In this document: positions 1 to 11,840 of the stretch, in pieces | How positions within the stretch are numbered: the first letter of the stretch is position 1 | Layout: every line of letters begins with the position of its first letter | From: Nemertoderma westbladi | Taxonomy: Eukaryota > Xenacoelomorpha > Nemertodermatida > Nemertodermatidae | NCBI GenBank assembly: GCA_032718475.1 | Contig: JAUCBJ010008420.1 | Location: forward strand, 35,897 to 99,896 | DNA: 64,000 bases | Reading direction: 5' to 3' | The notes under the pieces: model-generated | Told to the model about the DNA's origin: nothing | Seen by the model: only the letters and a program-made list of their open reading frames with translations | Database searches by the model: none | Program-made: the position numbers and the translations under genes

Positions 1-1524
1 CTATTAAGAAATAAAAACATGCCCCATATCACTGCAAGCCAAAGGGAAAGTTAGACAACTATAGTTTTCTGTAATTAAATCAAATCATGCTGCTAATATC
101 TATGGTATGGTGTGGGAATAGGCACTAAGGAAATTTATAAGGGAAATAAAAATTTATTGAAATCACCCTTTTTAAAGAAGCACTAAGCTAGACCCCTATC
201 GACCCCAATCTTATAAGGGAACCACGTAAAAATGAGACACGTATAGTCTTTATTGATTCCAGGTTTAATAAATATATATTGAGGTGATAATGAAGGGATG
301 ATTTATATGGAAGTGGGGGATAGCCATAGCGGCCATAGTCAATCAGTGTTAGACCAACTGGGACACACAACAGCCAACTCTGTCCCAGGGAGAAGGGATG
401 GTATGGTATGATATTATTGTTACAGTGAACCAATCAGTTAAATATCGCCATTTGACTGTTCCTTGGCTGTTCCTTGAGACACCCTGCAATTGTAAGTATG
501 AAAAAAGCGAGAAGAAATGATATAAAGTACAGTACAGTAAAGTAAATTTTTTTTCGGCCATTAGGCCAGGGATTGTGCACAAAGTCTGATGACTTATTCC
601 AAGTGCGGTCCCCCCAGAACTCAGAACCCAGAAGCTCCCCAGAGGAAACTCCAGTTCTTATATAGCTACCACTTGAGGATGCAAGACAGAGATGCACCAT
701 GGCTGGTCCCTTCAAAGCATTCGTGCCGAAACGAAAACTGGCCTGGCCTATGTGTAGTCGAGTTTTGGAGCCTTTTTGGCTATTTATTTATATCAATACT
801 ATTCACTCCCTCGGAATTTGTTTAATACAAGAGGTTTATAGTGAAATGGCCGCAATCACAATATCTATTAAAGAACCACTATCATTCATACCACTGTTGT
901 CAGATTACAGAGTAATATTCATTCAAGTATTAGTAACAAAGTTTAGTAGAAAAGGTTAATCAAATACAATAATGATGTCCCACAAACCAGTAAACAGGCT
1001 ATGCTGATTGACTGGTATGCAGTTACTGTCAGACTGTAAAGGTGACAGGCAGATTTGCACTGACTGGTTGCTGTGGAGTGTGGATCTTTGGTAAGGTAGC
1101 AGGATATCATAACACTGCAATATTAAGTGTATATCCTATGGCAACTACCCTACGTCCCTATAGGACACCTACACGCATCTATAAAGCCTACAGTACACCT
1201 CATGGAATAGACATACCTATATTATTCTGTAGGAACAATCATTTGACAAGGAATAATGCCTTGCATGAGCCTTTTCAAATGATTCCTTAAAATGGTCAGT
1301 TAGTAGAATAGCCTAATTTAATCACTGCTAACAAACATGGTGGGTCCCTGGTTATTGGTGGTAAAGGTGGATTTCATTACCTGAAGTGTGGGAAAACTTT
1401 CAAAAAAGCCCTACATGCCAAAAGACGTCTCCAGTGTTTTCGTTTGTCATTAATATGTTCGCCATAGTGAACAGGAATGGAATATATTCTAAGTTTGTAT
1501 ATTTAATATTTTTTACTTACATAC
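1..1524. other. No recognisable gene; AT-rich non-coding DNA
   Basis: I see no convincing coding exon here on either strand. Short open frames lack domain features and splice-site support. Because the minus-strand GPCR exon at 1525-1697 ends in a donor reading into this stretch, the 3' part of that gene (TM5-TM7) should lie here or beyond the left window edge. I searched by eye for a TM5-TM7 exon and did not find one. Confidence 0.5.
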
Positions 1525-1697
1525 CTGGACCATCTGGATTTGCAATTGGGAATGTGCAAGCTTGATTGGATTCTTCTGGCCCAAGATTTACGTTATTACT
1601 ATACCAGATAGCTGCCCAATATGGTATCTGACTACACACTGAGAACAACCAGACACCAAGGCAGGCAACCTGTCCTACACGCATGGATACATTATTC
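1525..1697 (-). CDS. GPCR exon, TM4 and extracellular loop 2 (rhodopsin class)
   Basis: On the minus strand this 173-nt exon is bounded by an acceptor (cttcccag) and a strong donor (gtatgt). It reads G + 57 codons + 1 nt. The translation contains VGQVACLGVWLFSVCSQI, a hydrophobic TM4 with the conserved Trp, then a loop with QACTFP, whose Cys is in the right place to pair with the TM3 Cys. Its entry phase matches exactly the exit phase of the TM3 exon at 3785-3910 (AG|G restores Arg), so the two exons belong to one gene. Class A receptors sit in the plasma membrane and signal through G proteins; many invertebrate members bind peptides. The ligand cannot be inferred. The exon has no suitable Met, so simple ORF searches miss it. 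Confidence 0.82.
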
Positions 1698-3784
1698 CTG
1701 GGAAGTAAATATTTATATTTGAGAATTATATTATTGATACTAAGTAACTTTGAATTAGTTCACAACTTTAAATATCTCAAATTTCGTATTAGCCACATTT
1801 GAAAAATGAGTATATTATAAATTTAAAACAAGCACTTGAAGCGACATTTTAATTAACATTTTATTACTATAATTGCTATCAGCGCAATTTTTCATTGTGC
1901 ACAAGCTTAGCAATACTTATAATATCCATAATGCATATATAACAGGAAATGTTTATAGTTATTACTTAATCTTTAATGTTATTTGAAAATGGAAAAATTA
2001 TGTAACTCCCCTGCATAATTATTAAAATAAACGGAATGCCTATGAATATATATATCTCTTCTTTTATAAATCATAGATTGTTCAACTAATTTGACAACAC
2101 TGTCCAATCTGAGAGCATGACTGACTATATATTATCATGTTTTGTACATTTCAGAACATTATTTTGCAGGTAACTAACTGATGTTACAATTATTAAGGTG
2201 TCAAAATCAATCATTATACTGATTGCCATGACCAATATATACCTAAAAATTAACATCAATTTGGTTTCTTGAATTAATTACAACGTTTTTAATCCTGGCG
2301 AAAACGTGACCATATAGCCTTAAGTGGGAGGGTAGCTGCTTAGAGCTTGGTTTAGGCAATAAGGTGTCATGATAATTGCATAGCCTCATTGCCTTTAATA
2401 TGGCATATCCAATTATCCATCCAACCTTGTGTGCCCTGTGAACATTTTGGTATATTTCCAATTCAGGGATTTGGATCATCGGCTGTAAGAGTCCATCAAT
2501 ATCTGGCATAGAGCAGGACAGGCTGCAACCTACACTGAAATTTTCACCCTTCTTTAAGGAGTAATTCAAGTAATCTATCTGATATTAAGATCTTTGACAA
2601 CTGGTTGATGAGCAGCCATTCTTTGCCATGATAGATTTACTATTCTTTTCATGCAGGTCTCATGATGTTTCCATTGGTCAACTTCTGTTTCAAATCAATA
2701 TTCACTTTACCGTTAGGAGTTTGGTCTTTATGCTATAAGCAAAAGATTAGCTTTTGGAGGTAGCTTTGAAATAACTGAAAAAAACATTATTTAAGCATAA
2801 TCCTATGTTTCTGAAAGAATGTCAACAAAACTGATAGCCAATTTCCTGACCTGTTTTTTGCTGTTAGTTCTTTGTGGCTTCTTAAATGCTATATTGGATC
2901 TAAGGTGCCTCTTTCTTTACCGAAACCATTTTGGTTGCCAGACAAGAGTTCCGTCTAACGGATTCCTGTTTGCATTTCCTTATGATACTGTTTGATACTC
3001 TAGTATGTGTGGCTTATTTGATGCTCTTAATATTCAGATAGCAGCTCAGTTAAAAGGTAGATCCGGAAATACTCCCTGATAATTTGTATGCCTGCAACTC
3101 TAACCAACTATGGATGTGCCCACTGCCTAATATATTATAAAAATGGTATTATATTTTATAAATTAATACCTTTTTATACTAGTCTTATACTTGTATACTT
3201 TAAAACTCTACTCTAAAATTTAGTTTTGTCACACATTTGGAAACTACATTTAATCCTTGTATTCCAATCAAGGAAATAACGATTATATCTTGTAAAAATA
3301 GGAATTTTATTTTTATTATTAATTAATTAATATTAAATAGTACAAAACAATAGTCCATGGGAAGGTAGATCTTATCTTTCTAAATTATCAGTACTGTTTA
3401 TTGGTTACTTTTCTACAATATTGTGAAAAATATTTATATATAGTAGTAAAACTACACTTTATATACTAACTAATCTAATACGACTAATGGTAATTTATTC
3501 AATTCTATTCCTGTGGATAAGACGAAGGTCAGTTAATTAATTAATGAGATCGAGCTCCCTATTTTGCGTTTAGTTTTTGCGGTTACGTTTAGGATGCGAT
3601 AGATTGGATGTCCAACACAGGACATGATTTGAAGTCACCAGACAGCACCCGGCCTTTGTCTATCATTTTCTTGAAAATGGGCTTTCTAACCTGCCAGGTG
3701 TGAATCAGCTTAGGTATACATATATTTAAGTAGATCACCATTTATGCTACTGGTGCCGGCTGGGGCAATAATTTTTATATTTAC
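1698..3784 (-). other. GPCR intron between the TM3 and TM4 exons
   Basis: This 2.1-kb stretch separates two phase-matched GPCR exons on the minus strand. It is AT-rich and holds only short open frames without domain signatures, including a 108-codon one at 2243-2569 that I do not believe. No transposon boundary was recognised inside it. Confidence 0.7.
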
Positions 3785-3910
3785 CTGTGGAATATAGGAT
3801 GACACACACTCATATATCTTTCAAAAGTCATAGCAAGTAGGTTATTCGTTGAACAGACCATTGTAAGCCACATAATTCCATCATTCATCCAGGCGAAGCA
3901 ATAAATGTAC
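3785..3910 (-). CDS. GPCR exon, TM3 with E-R-Y motif
   Basis: On the minus strand this 126-nt exon follows an acceptor (ctattgttacag) and ends at a donor (CACAG|gtaaat). It reads G + 41 codons + AG. The peptide carries YCFAWMNDG, a hydrophobic TM3, then NNLLAMTFERYMSVCHP: the rhodopsin-class TM3/loop 2 signature with ERY in place of DRY. The early Cys is the usual disulfide partner of loop 2. Upstream exons (N terminus, TM1-TM2) should lie at higher coordinates but were not found; transposon-rich DNA at 4.3-6.7 kb may interrupt a long intron, or the locus may be broken. Both exons have intact reading frames and splice sites, which argues for a functional gene, but this is an inference. Confidence 0.85.
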
Positions 3911-4108
3911 CTGTAACAATAGAGCCCTGTCATTGATTTGTTTTCCACAGAAATAAGTTTCAATATTAATTAAAAAACAATAATATAACTGTAAGGTGTG
4001 AGAACAAGTTGTATGCAATAAAGAATAATGGATTAATTATTAATTGTTTATATGTTTTAACATCCATAGATTGTATAAATTATTAAGTAATTTAAACAGG
4101 ACTTTTCA

Positions 4109-4193
4109 ACTTTTCAACGATATGCATGTGAAAAAATGTAAATAATTAATAATTAATTATTTACATTTTTTCACACGCATATCGTTGAAAAGT
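4109..4193. repeat. Long near-perfect hairpin (40-bp arms, 5-nt loop)
   Basis: Two 40-bp arms starting acttttcaacgatatgc are inverted copies with one mismatch (a/g at arm position 18) around a 5-nt centre. Such compact palindromes are typical of miniature foldback elements. No target duplication was identified. Confidence 0.9.
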
Positions 4194-4325
4194 CCACTTT
4201 TTCTCACTAATATTTTTTAAAAAGAAGTGAATTAATCTGTTTCAAAGAGTGAATTAATCTAACTTTTTTTACACTGATTTTCCAGTAGTTTTGTTTTAAC
4301 ACAATAATAAGAGATACATTATATT

Positions 4326-6660
4326 ATTATATAAAATGCAACAGTTCAAAATGGATAGTATGTAAACGGGGTTCACGCTGCCCTGTCTGATCATGGGAGT
4401 TGTCCAACCTTTCTCCTCCTATCCCAGGCTGCTCCGCCACTTTACCTGCGACCCTCTGATAAAATGGCATGCACCACACCACGGCACTGACAATGGTGAA
4501 CTGAATCCGGTTTCGGACCCAGCCCATGACTTGGCTATTTGAACGTCCCCAATTCTGGTGGAGTCTCTCAGCGATAACCCGCAGGAGCATGCTTGCTTGG
4601 GTGGGGGGGGGGGGGGGGGGGGGGGCTAGGACACCATCACAAGATGCCACAAATGGAGAGAAATCTGCGTGACATTCCCAGGCAGCATCCACATACCCCT
4701 GTTCATATCCTTGGCTGACTCAAGGGCTGACATGACTTTGCATCAAGGTTAACCAACTTAATGTCAATCAATGCTCTCAGTCTGTGGGTTGAATGCTCCT
4801 CGAATGCCTATGTCGCACCGAAGACCGGAATCTCTATCAGTCCCCTGCTGCTTACAGACAATTAGCTCTAGAGTAATGTTGCGTATGAGGCCCAAATGCC
4901 ATTGCTGCCAGATTGCCTAAACCATCCTGGAGCTCATTGTTACAATTTAAGCCATGTTTCAAATCGTAGGGGGCTCCCACATCCATCACACTGACTGGGC
5001 ACTGAGGAGAGGGCACCAGCACATTCGACATCGGCCATAGCCGTCGCTGTGGCATCTCCCCTACTGCTTCAGCTAACTGAGTTTTCTGATTCATTAGCTG
5101 CTGAGACCAGGCTGCTTTCCGCGTTTGTTGGAGGCACTCGATGTGGCCTGCCAGAAAGAACTATGTCTCACCAGTATTTGTCTTCACCAGCAGTTGTGTC
5201 CCCTTCCTAGAGACGGAGTATGAATGAGGGGCCTCCATGACTGGGTCGCATAGTCTTAGTCCTCCTGAATGCTGGGAAATAGCGAACAAACTCCTCTCTG
5301 TGGCTGAAACTGTGCCACAGAAGATAGCTGACAGAAAACGCTTAGATATTGCTACCTCCAGAGTGAGCCACAAAATCAGCATCGCAATCTGGGGTTACCC
5401 ACTGGAGATAGGCCCAATCCCTCTGGAGGAAGCAGGCCATGGTGGTGAATGCTGCTTGAGGTTGAGCCTTTGATATTTTTTGAAAATCAGTTAAAAAAGT
5501 AAAAATTTGGTTAAAAAAAGTACTTTTCACTAATTTTGAAGTTAGTTAAAAATACTCTTTTAAACTAATGTTTCAGAATACAGCTCATAAATTGAGGAGT
5601 TACAATTACTTTTATATACTTATATGTCAATAAACTATCTGTATTTTTTTTAACCTCATAAGTCTCATTTAGTTACATAGATAATAAAAACTTTACAAAA
5701 TTCAGATAATATTAAACAATACCCACCACCAACTGACATTACTAGGCAACAAATGTAAGAGGGAAATTTAAAATGAAAAGTGTACTTTTCCCACCCCCAA
5801 CACAGAAACAGCCTCTATGGTGTATGGAGCATACTACTGTACTACCGCATCCTGCCGAACTGTGCCAACACCCCTGGGTCTGAGTCCGCGTTAGCCAACC
5901 GGATCGATGAGTCTGTGATGACCTACCGCACTGGTCGCCTAGCAGCGGTAACCTTGCAAACACATTAAGGATGACCTGAGGAGGGAGAAACTGATTCGCA
6001 GACATACACCCATGAGACGCACTCCAGATAGGGAACCTGACGTTTGTCGGACAACTTCACCACCAGTCATTTGACAAACTGGTGGGCAGATGGTGCCATT
6101 CCACCGAAAGCAGAGAAGATTAAGGGAGTGAAGGTGGAGTGTTCCACCTAGCATAATTTATCTTCGTATTTCCGGCACTTCCTCGCCTCATGGTGAAGAT
6201 GTGTGGTGTCATTCGGCATTGCTGCATTGATGTCTGCCAGTGGGTTGAACACCAACATGTCGATGAACAATTTCTGATGGCGATTGCGGAATGCAGAATG
6301 TGCTCACCGACACATTGAGCCGCGCCAGCTGGTCTGTTGAGGTGGACTGGAGAGTGAAGGAATCACCTGTTAGTGTCTAGAGCATTAGCTCGACAGCCAC
6401 ATTGTGGGCCACCTCGGTTAGGGTGTCGAAATCACGGATCTCATTGTGTCTGATGGAGGGGAAACCTCCAGTGGGACACAACAGAACGTGGGTTGCAGAA
6501 AATCAGGACCCATAGACACAATGAGATGGTAGGTTCTTCGGCGACGAACCATAGCGTATAGACCATCTGTATGGTGTTTGTCATCAGTAGTATATAGCTG
6601 TATAGTACTGTACAGTACAATCATAATACCGGCATACATCAAGCAGAACGGCAGCGAGAA
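4326..6660 (-). other. Decayed repeat block, probably a retroelement remnant
   Basis: Base composition is clearly GC-richer than the flanks. The minus strand shows broken frames with residual blocks such as RISFSLLRSSLMCLQGYR (about 5960-6010) and SQVMGWVRNRIQFTI (about 4505-4550). They resemble each other and a segment I associate with invertebrate retroelement proteins. Stops and frameshifts are frequent. I cannot assign a family. An uninterrupted G23 tract lies at 4603-4625. Confidence 0.4.
4603..4625 (+). repeat. Poly-G tract (G23)
   Basis: An uninterrupted run of 23 G, one of three long G/C homopolymers in the window (the others are at 25763-25783 and 53848-53872). Length is prone to assembly error. 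Confidence 0.9.
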
Positions 6661-6889
6661 GTACTGGAAAGCTGGACCTGGCAGGCCTTTGGCCTAATAG
6701 TAATATCCTTCTTGATGATCTGAATGTGCCTTCCTTTTCATACTTTAATGAGGATGATATGTTTTTGGGGCTTTGGGTCTTATGAAGTACCCCAAAATAC
6801 CTGAAAACAGTTCAAATATACCATATAATACTAATCAATAATAGTTACTAATCAAAACAATAAATGAGAATAAGATAACAATTTTGTGT

Positions 6890-7320
6890 CTATTTTAGTT
6901 AATGTTGCAATTTTGTAATGTTCTTGGGTAATCTAAATGCACAAAATAGAGGCTCCACTTTATTTTTGAAAATGAATTTTCAAATTTATAGTATTTTAGA
7001 CTTTTTATGAGGTATTTCGTAGGACTGGGACCTTCTGCCTGAGAAATCCAAAGATACAGTGATAAGGCCGGTAATACTTTTTAAAATAAAACAATATATT
7101 CAATATATAATAATAGAAAAAATATAATGGAAAAATTTTTTTTAGCTCATTTTCTTTAGTGAAATTCAGATATTCTGACCTTGTGTTTAGTTTTTCACTC
7201 ATTGGCTCTCACTTAATTTCACTCACTTAGATCATTTTAAATGCCTAAATTTCCAACTTATGTAAATTTCAACCACTTAAGAATAGTTGAATTTTACTAA
7301 ATTGAAATTGAGTGAAAAAA
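6890..7320. repeat. Dispersed repeat, copy A
   Basis: Shares blocks in the same order and orientation with 12740-13070: atgttc/tt..gggtaa, attcgtaggac-like, cttctgcct, aaataaaacaatatatt and ctcattttctttag. The two copies are strongly diverged. This is a dispersed interspersed repeat of unknown class; no coding capacity. Confidence 0.65.
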
Positions 7321-7890
7321 TTTTCAGCTTACTTTTTTTATGGAATAATAGTCCTATTATTAACTCCATACATTAGAATACGCAGGTGGTTTTAATTACA
7401 GCACATTATCAGCTCTCTACATAAGTAGTAGCAAAGCAAAAGCAGCAGTATTGTAAATATAATTTGTTTGTTTGTATATAGTTGTTTCAAGTCTGCTTGC
7501 CATGCAATATTATACTTGTGATTCTTTTTTGACATTCTTCTGCCTTACATTTACTCTTATTCTTAGACTCCCGGCTGTGGGGCAAATTAGTTAAAACTGC
7601 AGGCCATCAGTGATCTGTTATAATTATACTATGGCCATTGTGTATTGTAATAATGTCATTCCTGGTAACATTAATACTACCCCAAACCAATTAGCTGAGC
7701 ACAGCAGGCAATCCATTTTACCCTTTCAATCTGATCATCTTCATACAGAAATATCTAACTCATTCACACAATAGCAGTTGCACACAGACAGAGGCTCAAA
7801 TTGTCATCATTAGCTTCATTTTTATTCAATTATCTTCATTACCATTAGAAATAGTTGTAGGCAAGTTTCTCAACTTCGTAGTAGTGGTCT
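7321..7890. other. No recognisable feature
   Basis: AT-rich sequence with no coding signal or clear repeat boundary that I can support. Confidence 0.5.
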
Positions 7891-7959
7891 CCCTTTGACA
7901 TTTAATGGAAGTCACAAAGGTGATAAGTGTTCTGTATCACACAACACCTAGAGATTCAG

Positions 7960-9360
7960 AGTCAACAACGATAAGATGATGTATGATTGTTTTAAAATGC
8001 ACAATTGGCTGAACTCATTTGAGAATACTGGCACTGTTCCAGCTCCAGGAAAGTTCCCAACAAAATCTCATAATAATGCGATAGCAAGGCAGCATGTTGT
8101 GGAATTCTAAGACAATCTTCCCAAGATGCCATCATCGCATTACTGTAGGGCACATACCACTCGATTGTATGTAGAACCTCAGTTTAAAACTAAAAAAGCT
8201 TTGTATGATTTGTATTGTCAAAATATCACAGAAAAATATAACGATGGTAATATTATGAGCTCGACTTCGTTTTTAAATGAAAGTGAAAATTTGAAAATTT
8301 CCCTTTTGGCCCCTAAAAAAGACCAATGCGATACGTGTGTGGCATTCAAACATCAAAATATTAGTAAAAGCGAATATGAAGAACACATGAATCGCCGGAG
8401 TAGTTTGAGGGCTGAGAAGGAGGCAGACAAAGAGAGAGGCATAGAAGCAAATGGCGATGGACTTATTGTTATAATGGTTGATGAGGAAGCAGTTGTATTG
8501 ACCCCGTATGTTCAAGCAAGTGATGCCTACTACCGATCAAAGTTGTCGACGCACAACTACACTGTTTATAATTGTGTAAGTAAAAGTGCAACCTGTTATA
8601 TTTGGAACGAGACAGAGGGCAATGTAGATGGAGAAGATTACGGATCCTGTCTGTATGATGATTACATAGTCCAATTAAATCTTAAACCGAAATAAATCAA
8701 CGCTAATTATCTGGAGTGATGGTTGTGGAAGACAACATCGATGTGCACCTCTTGCGAATATCTTACAATATCTTGCATTGAAACTGGATGTAACAATAAT
8801 TCAAAAATACCTAGAAAAGGGACATACGCAAATGGAGGTGGATACAATTCATTCAGTAATAGAGCGAAAAAGCATAGGGATAATATTATAGTAGGGATAG
8901 TATATATTATATACGCCCCATCTAGCTTTGGTGAGTTTGTACGTGGTTGCAGATCTAAACAAACTCTGGTCAATAACTATGTTGAGCACACTTTCTTCAA
9001 GACTTTTAAAGCCATTGCTCTAATTTCTGACATTCGGCCAGGAAAGAAAAAAAGGCGATCCAATAGTAGTTAACCTTTGTTCACTGAAATACTCTAAAAG
9101 TGGGGACATGCCCTTAGATAAGTTAAACATAGGAGACCAATGGCAAGTGCTACCAGTTCGAAATCCGATGCAAGTGACATTACATAAGGTATCGATCGAT
9201 TCAAGATCTGGAAAAGAAAATACTTGCAACATATAATTCAAGACTTTCAATATCTGAGAGAAAATATAATGATCTCCAGGCTTTGAAGATGGTGATACCC
9301 AAAGATTATCAAAAATTCTACAATGAAATACCGCATGGGGCCGCTTCTGAATGTGACTGA
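7960..9360 (+). pseudogene. Frameshifted transposon protein (DUF7869-like)
   Basis: The plus strand encodes a recognisable but broken protein. The start reads NAIARQHVVEF, then a stop, then PSSHYCRAHTT. An intact segment from 8126 to 8692 contains APKKDQCDTCVAFK, LSTHNYTVYN and CYIWNETEG. A frameshift near 8690 leads to IIWSDGCGRQHR and LEKGHTQMEVDTIHS. Further shifts lead to DIRPGKKK, then GDPIVVNLCSLKYSKSGD and finally ISERKYNDLQ...IPKDYQKFYNEIPH before a stop. This order of motifs is shared by a large family of uncharacterised invertebrate proteins dispersed in many copies; I believe the C-terminal part is the domain called DUF7869, with an RNase H-like Asp-containing core (WSDGCG). The activity is not established. 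At least three frame breaks make it a pseudogene. Confidence 0.8.
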
Positions 9361-9364
9361 TCTA

Positions 9365-9790
9365 GAGTAGCTCTGTGATCCGTGCAATAATATTCATTCA
9401 TATCTTTGACATCAAACGGCAAATGCAATTATTATTTATATGCGAGAGCTAATACATTAATTAGGAAGTTTGGTTCGGCCAGCTTATCTGTCAGAGTAGC
9501 GCTGTTTCGTGCATTTTGCACCCAGATCTATGGTAATGCACTATGGGCGGGTCAGCACTACTCTGATAGTATATATAACAAAATTAGAGTGGCATATAAT
9601 AACTCTATTCGTTTATTTTTCAATATTCCGAGATTTGCTGATGGAGAACCCACCAGTATAAGCTTAACATGTGCACAATTAAATTTACCGATGTTTATTC
9701 ACATCCGACATCGCTCCATAGCTAGCTTGATATCTAGGGTGTGCAAGTCGGATAATTTAATTGTATGTGCGGTATATAGTACATGCCGAT
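9365..9790 (+). pseudogene. Non-LTR retrotransposon fragment, C-terminal end of RT ORF
   Basis: The plus-strand frame encodes ANTLIRKFGSASLSVRVALF, YGNALWAGQHYSDS and RVAYNNSIRLFFNIPR. This is the region after the RT catalytic core of LINE ORF2 proteins, where the pattern R.AYN...R.LF..PR is usual. There is no 5' part in the same orientation. It stops around 9785, where the opposite-strand LINE fragment begins, so two 3'-side segments meet tail to tail. Confidence 0.75.
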
Positions 9791-11840
9791 TAGCTGGTTA
9801 TATAAGGAATACTATTGGCGAGAGAATTCCACCCTGTGGGACACCACAGAGCATAGATCTAAGGGTTGAAATTATCTCGCCAATACTTACAAACTGCGTT
9901 CTAGAACTAAGAAAGCTAGCCAGTAATTTATGTGGGATGCCTCTGATACCGTACCGTACATATGTAGTTTATCAAGAAGAATTTTAAAATCTATAGTATC
10001 AAATGCCTTTTTAAGGTCAATAAAAATAGTACGTACTGGCTGTTTGAATAAATTATGTAATTGACAAAAGAGCATCTGTTGTAGATGTCTTTGAGCGGAA
10101 ACCATACTGGGATTTTGCAATTATTGAGAATTTGTCTAGGTAAGATTTAATAATCTTCTCAAAAATTTTACTCAAGACAGGTAACAAGGATATCGGCTGG
10201 TAGTTGTTTGTGTCGGTAGGGTCTTGAAATTTTTAAAGAATATGGAAAAAACCCGTTTTTTATAGATAAATTTATCAGATAGTTCAAGTGTATAGATAGT
10301 GGCTGTGCTGCTAAAATTAATAGTCTCGCAGGGAAGTTGTCATTGGACGACGAGTTAGGGTTTAGGTGTAGTAAGTGATATTGTATTTCTACTGGCGAGG
10401 TCTCACAGAGTGAAGAGGATGATGGATTTTTATGTCGTACATTACGCAGTGGTGATCGTGGCGATTTAGGTATAGTTTCTGCTAGTGAAGGACCAATAGT
10501 CGAAAAGTGTTTATTAATAGCATTAGCAAGGTATTGCTTTTCTGCATTGCGTCATGGAATGCTATATAGAGATATTCTCTATATAGCATTCCATGATTGC
10601 GTAGAGTAGTCGTTAATTTATTTCGAAACGTCCTATATTTATTTAACAGCATTATTTATTATCAGTTGGTTTTTTTTTAATAAATTCTGTATATTTTATT
10701 TTTACGTAAAGTAGAATTTATAAGTCCCCGTGTCATCCACGGTTTATTTTGGGCTTCCCGTTTCGGTAAGTTCTTTTCAAGAACATGTGAACGGCAAATT
10801 TTCTGGAGGTCAGAATAAAACAAGTCAAATTTTTTATCATCTGGTTCATTATTGTTTGTACACGACCAAGATGTCTGCTCGTTTATATCATTTAAAAATT
10901 ATGTTACATTAAAGTTTCCATAATCAAAAACGTTTTTTGTTGTTTTTTCATTAAAAAAAACAAGATTATTCCGTAAAAACCACAAAAGTTGAGTAGTGGT
11001 CCGTAGTTCCGATGTCACATTCAAAAGGGGCAAAGATAGATAGTGAAGTTGTTATATTTGTTATTATGTGATCAATTAGACTTTTGGACCACTCGGTAAC
11101 TCGAGTTGGCTGTTTAATTAATTGCGTGAATCCGAAGGAATTTATTAATTCTATATATGTTTTAGATACACACACATGAAGATTTTAGTAGATCAATATT
11201 ATTTATATCTCCGGTAATAAAGACATCCTGGTTTGATTGCGATAATTTTTTTAAAGTAGAACCCAATTGGTTGATAAAATTATCAATATTCACAGAATCA
11301 GAACGATATATGGTACCAATAATTACTGGTTGATTGTGATTTCGTTTAATTTGGATCCGCGAATTTTCCGGTCCCTCCATTTTTAGATCGACTCTTTCTT
11401 TCAGTCGCTTCTAAAGATTCCTTTATATAAATGGCAGTACCGCCTCGATTTAACGTTGTTCCTAGTGTTCGGTTATCAGTGAAAGGACCTTGATATCCAG
11501 AAATTTTTACAAGATCGGTTAGATAATTGTCAGTTAAGACATCAAACTGTTTGTCTAAAATATTCAAAAAATCAGTAATCGGTGATAAATTTTTTTGCAG
11601 GCTCTTACAGAAGGGAAAGGTTTCTTTAAAGCAGAAAACGCAAAATCGGGTTGACAAAGGGTTAGGTTCAGCAATCTCCCTCAGGCTTAGGTGTGATCCG
11701 CACTGGCAGTGAAAATTATTTGAACGCAATTCACACTGAAATACATAATCCGGTGGGGCGATTATAGAAAAACAAAATTGGCACAATAATTTTTTGTTGG
11801 GTGTAAACATACGGTTAATTCTGGCTAATGTAATCAAATT
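9786..11840 (-). pseudogene. Non-LTR retrotransposon ORF2 remnant (endonuclease + RT)
   Basis: Read on the minus strand from 11840 to 9786, broken frames follow the order of a LINE ORF2. An apurinic-like endonuclease comes first (VKISGYQGPFTDNRTLG, GGTAIYIKESL, PVIIGTIYRSDSVN, VFITGDIN, then QLIKQPTRVTEWSKSLIDHI). A linker follows with SPVEIQYHLLHLNPNSSSND, then RT blocks TIFIDLKKAFDTIDFKILLD and CGVPQGGILSP. The YxDD-containing part is missing because the fragment stops at the junction with the plus-strand fragment near 9785. Several frameshifts and stops show it is dead. Clade looks CR1/L2/Jockey-like, but I cannot decide. Confidence 0.85.
10553..10595. repeat. Perfect 20-bp hairpin
   Basis: catggaatgctatatagaga and its exact inverse flank a 3-nt loop (tat). 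It lies in the linker between endonuclease and RT of the minus-strand LINE remnant. Confidence 0.95.

Noticed and set aside
1340-1450. Zinc-finger-like plus-strand string (YLKCGKTFKKAL)
   Set aside because: Only one Cys of a C2H2 pair, no His pair at correct spacing and no splice support.
2243-2569. A 108-codon minus-strand frame
   Set aside because: No recognisable domain; it lies inside the intron between two phase-matched GPCR exons.
9365-11840. Twin-priming inversion of a single LINE
   Set aside because: The junction joins the two 3'-side ends, whereas twin priming joins 5'-side ends.
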